Shown in pieces: positions 13,879-15,415 of a stretch of DNA of 15,415 nucleotides. This stretch comes from SLJK01 sp964567295 (lineage in GTDB: Bacteria; Bacillota; Dethiobacteria; DTU022; UBA8154), in contig CAZMLU010000041.1 of the NCBI GenBank assembly GCA_964567295.1, forward strand, positions 1 to 15,415, in the 5' to 3' direction. The translations under genes and the position numbers were made by a program. The notes under the pieces are model-generated. The model searched no databases, was not told where the DNA came from, and saw nothing but the letters and a program-made list of their open reading frames with translations. Numbering within the stretch: the stretch's first letter is position 1; each line of letters starts with the position of its first letter.

Positions 13879-14738
13879 GCTGAGACGGTGTTTAGCACAT
13901 AATTGATATCGCGGTCATTTATATCTTTGTGTATCACCATGCGAATAAGGTCTTTGCCAAAAGGAATGGCTTGTATGCCATGAGACTCCAGATGCTGCAG
14001 AAGATCTTCCGTATCTGTCTTTGCTTCTTTTAGACTGAGCAGGATGATGTTTGTAGGAGGAGGAAAAGGGTCTACTTTCAGGTGATTTAGGTTGGCAAGG
14101 CCCTGGGCCAGNNNNNNNNNNNNNNNNNNNNNNNNNNNNNNNNNNNNNNNNNNNNNNNNNNNNNNNNNNNNNNNNNNNNNNNNNNNNNNNNNNNNNNNNN
14201 NNNNNNNNNNNCGTGCTCCGTCCAGGTGAACATGCAGCCTGGTTTCTTGTGCAGCCTGGTAATAGCTTTGTAGTTCATCCGGTCTTAATACGGTTCCACC
14301 CTGGCGGTTATGTGAGTTTTCAAGGCAGAGTAGCCTTGCCGGCGCAAAATGTTGGTCAAGTGGTCTTACAGCCTGTAGCACTTTTTTCGATCCTCCGGAG
14401 CAGTGCAGATCAGCTACAGGCCAAAACTGCACCCCTCCAACCACGGAACTTCCCCCAGCTTCGTAATAAAAAATATGTGATTCTGCATCAAGGATCACCG
14501 CATCTCCCCTGGAGGTATGAGCCAGCACGGCGGCCAGGTTTCCCATGGTCCCCGAGGGCATAAAGACTGTCGAGTCTTTTTCGACCAGTTCCGCGGCATT
14601 TTTCTCCAAGAGCTTTACAGTTGGATCATCCCCAAACACATCGTCTCCCAATGGAGCTTCAACCATAGCTTGTTTCATTGCTGCATCAGGAAGCGTAACC
14701 GTGTCGCTTCGCAGATCAATTTTTTGAGCAGGCGTCAT
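13857..14738 (-). CDS. ltaE: Low-specificity L-threonine aldolase, interrupted by an assembly gap
   Basis: The PLP enzyme cleaves L-threonine and L-allo-threonine to glycine and acetaldehyde. N-terminal motifs are complete: IDLRSDTVT, GDDVFGDDPTV, PSGTMGN, SHIFYYEAGG, LENSHNRQGGTV and HVHLDGA. The next stretch is hidden by Ns, and the C-terminal part resumes at LAQGLANLNH and runs to the stop. The PLP-lysine motif SKGLG falls in the gap. Relatives have about 90 residues there against about 33 codons of N, so the true gene is probably near 350 residues. I take ATG 14738, 9 bases after AAGGAG; an in-frame TTG at 14762 precedes that ribosome site and is unlikely. The 3' end overlaps the protease gene on the other strand by 22 bases. 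No convincing promoter was found. Confidence 0.88.
   Translation of the reverse strand: MTPAQKIDLRSDTVTLPDAAMKQAMVEAPLGDDVFGDDPTVKLLEKNAAELVEKDSTVFMPSGTMGNLAAVLAHTSRGDAVILDAESHIFYYEAGGSSVVGGVQFWPVADLHCSGGSKKVLQAVRPLDQHFAPARLLCLENSHNRQGGTVLRPDELQSYYQAAQETRLHVHLDGAXXXXXXXXXXXXXXXXXXXXXXXXXXXXXXXXXXLAQGLANLNHLKVDPFPPPTNIILLSLKEAKTDTEDLLQHLESHGIQAIPFGKDLIRMVIHKDINDRDINYVLNTVSAYLKTFS
14112..14211. other. Assembly gap of 100 N
   Basis: The run is exactly 100 bases, a conventional scaffold filler, not a measured length. Alignment by eye with the threonine aldolase family suggests about 270 missing bases. A length of 100+3k, for example 271, would keep both flanks in frame. Confidence 0.97.
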
Positions 14739-14942
14739 AATGCAGCTCTCCTTATATTTCAACTATAATTAGCATACAACCAGGCAAGATTTACTCAACT
14801 GTTCTATTCAATTTGCGTTGTTCAAAATCCTGCCGCGCTCTAATATCTTATCCATCCATAGTATTACAGTAAGCATTCTCATTAAAATGTTTAATAACCT
14901 TTAATAAAAAAACATTTTGGGAAAATTTTCTTTTATTCCAGG

Positions 14943-14971
14943 TTGACTTAGGGACGTCCTTTAGGTAAAAT
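14943..14971 (+). promoter_or_regulatory. SigmaA promoter of cysK
   Basis: TTGACT (14943-14948) and TAAAAT (14966-14971) are spaced by exactly 17 bases, with AT-rich sequence upstream like an UP element. Transcription should begin near 14978, leaving about 60 bases of leader. Confidence 0.78.
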
Positions 14972-14985
14972 GAACTTATTATAAC

Positions 14986-15011
14986 TAATTCTATTAAATT
15001 AATAGGAATTA
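14986..15011 (+). promoter_or_regulatory. Near-palindrome in the cysK leader, operator candidate
   Basis: TAATTCTATT (14986-14995) and AATAGGAATTA (15001-15011) are inverted copies apart from one extra G, around the centre AAATT. The site starts just after the predicted transcription start, a repressing position. Rrf2-type regulators (CymR, IscR) control cysteine genes in Bacillota and use AT-rich dyads; assignment to them is a guess. Confidence 0.4.
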
Positions 15012-15036
15012 CAAATACAGCTAAAGGAAATGGGGT

Positions 15037-15415
15037 ATGAAAATGAATATTGCTCGCAACGTTTCACAGTTAGTAGGTGGCACACCTCTGGTATATTTGA
15101 ATCGTGTAACAGAAGGGGGTGCAGCAGCGGTAGCGGCCAAGCTAGAATATTATAATCCTGGCGGAAGCGTGAAGGATCGTATCGGTTTAAGCATGATTGA
15201 AGCTGCGGAGCGGGACGGTTTGATTAAGAAAGATACGATAATCCTGGAACCTACCAGCGGCAATACAGGCATTTCCCTAGCCATGCTTGCGGCGGCTAAA
15301 GGTTATCAATGTGTGTTGGTTATGCCCGATACCATGAGCCAGGAGCGCAGAAGCCTTCTCAAAGCCCTGGGAGCGGAACTGGTTTTAACACCTGGAGCGG
15401 AGGGTATGAAAGGGG
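15037..15415 (+). CDS. cysK: Cysteine synthase (O-acetylserine sulfhydrylase), 3'-partial
   Basis: The enzyme makes L-cysteine from O-acetylserine and sulfide using PLP. The 126 visible residues run off the window end, out of about 310 normally. The motif NPGGSVKDR (40-48) gives the PLP lysine K46. EPTSGNTGISLA is the PLP-phosphate and substrate loop, and the N-terminal SQLVGGTPLVYL (10-21) is typical of the family. The start is ATG 15037, 8 bases after AAAGGA; a second ATG at 15043 with GGGGT upstream is possible. It is transcribed away from ltaE with its own promoter and a candidate operator in the leader. CysK cannot be separated from a cystathionine beta-synthase-like paralogue on this fragment alone. 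Confidence 0.93.
   Translation, partial: MKMNIARNVSQLVGGTPLVYLNRVTEGGAAAVAAKLEYYNPGGSVKDRIGLSMIEAAERDGLIKKDTIILEPTSGNTGISLAMLAAAKGYQCVLVMPDTMSQERRSLLKALGAELVLTPGAEGMKG

Larger units (their letters stand above)
14739..15036. other. Divergent intergenic region between ltaE and cysK
   Basis: About 300 bases without a gene. It is AT-rich, with a 9-bp dyad AAAATGTTT (14884-14892) / AAACATTTT (14910-14918) and the palindrome GAAAATTTTC (14921-14930) just upstream of the cysK -35. The right part carries the cysK promoter and a dyad in its leader. No small ORF with a ribosome site and no RNA gene were recognised. Confidence 0.6.

Noticed and set aside
14213..14563. Plus-strand ORF of 116 codons opposite threonine aldolase
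   Set aside because: Antisense to conserved PLP-enzyme motifs; no independent support.
14884..14918. 9-bp AT dyad upstream of cysK as a terminator
   Set aside because: The flanking genes diverge, no transcript needs to end there, and the stem is almost all AT; kept only as part of the AT-rich upstream region.

Overview
The window is a piece of a Bacillota (probably Clostridia) chromosome, most likely from a draft or metagenome scaffold because it contains a 100-base run of N. The pointers are strong AGGAGG-type ribosome binding sites, frequent TTG starts, the tsaE-tsaB-rimI-tsaD gene order typical of Bacillota, a GerMN domain (common in spore formers), moderate GC, and an oxygen-sensitive lifestyle hinted at by a UbiD/UbiX pair. 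I cannot name the genus.

Layout, left to right. (1) Positions 1-1747: a 5'-truncated UbiD-family decarboxylase and the UbiX prenyltransferase that makes its prenylated flavin, followed by a hairpin terminator. (2) 1803-2466: a sigmaA-like promoter and an ADP-ribose pyrophosphatase (nudF). (3) 2593-3816: a stand-alone hisC with a strong terminator preceded by its own extended -10 motif. (4) 3922-6610: tsaE-tsaB-rimI-tsaD, the tRNA t6A37 synthesis genes with the embedded ribosomal acetyltransferase gene. (5) 6611-6902: a non-coding stretch holding a cluster of four to five same-orientation DnaA boxes, a hairpin and an extended -10 promoter. (6) 6903-9212: murC and a YprB-type RNase H-fold exonuclease gene. 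(7) 9263-12784 on the minus strand: an ECF sigma factor, a large membrane anti-sigma-like protein and an amidohydrolase, in that transcription order. (8) 13021-13878: a divergent membrane-anchored trypsin-like protease. (9) 13857-14738 minus: L-threonine aldolase interrupted by the N gap and overlapping the protease tail to tail. (10) 14943-15415: promoter, dyad and the start of cysK, cut by the window end.

The most interesting part is 10576-13878. An ECF sigma factor is translationally coupled to a single-pass protein that lacks a zinc anti-sigma motif and whose outside part carries a LolA/RseB-like lipid-binding fold, a middle region and a C-terminal GerMN domain. A membrane-tethered S1C protease without a PDZ domain is encoded divergently. 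The parts mirror the E. coli sigmaE-RseA-RseB-DegS pathway, with RseA and RseB apparently fused. The sigma gene also has a textbook-looking ECF promoter (GTAAC-N16-CGTC), suggesting autoregulation. This functional reading is inference; the domain calls and promoter are visible in the sequence.

The second notable element is the DnaA-box cluster directly behind tsaD, in the same relative position as one of the non-oriC DnaA-box clusters that I recall from Bacillus subtilis (behind gcp/ydiE).
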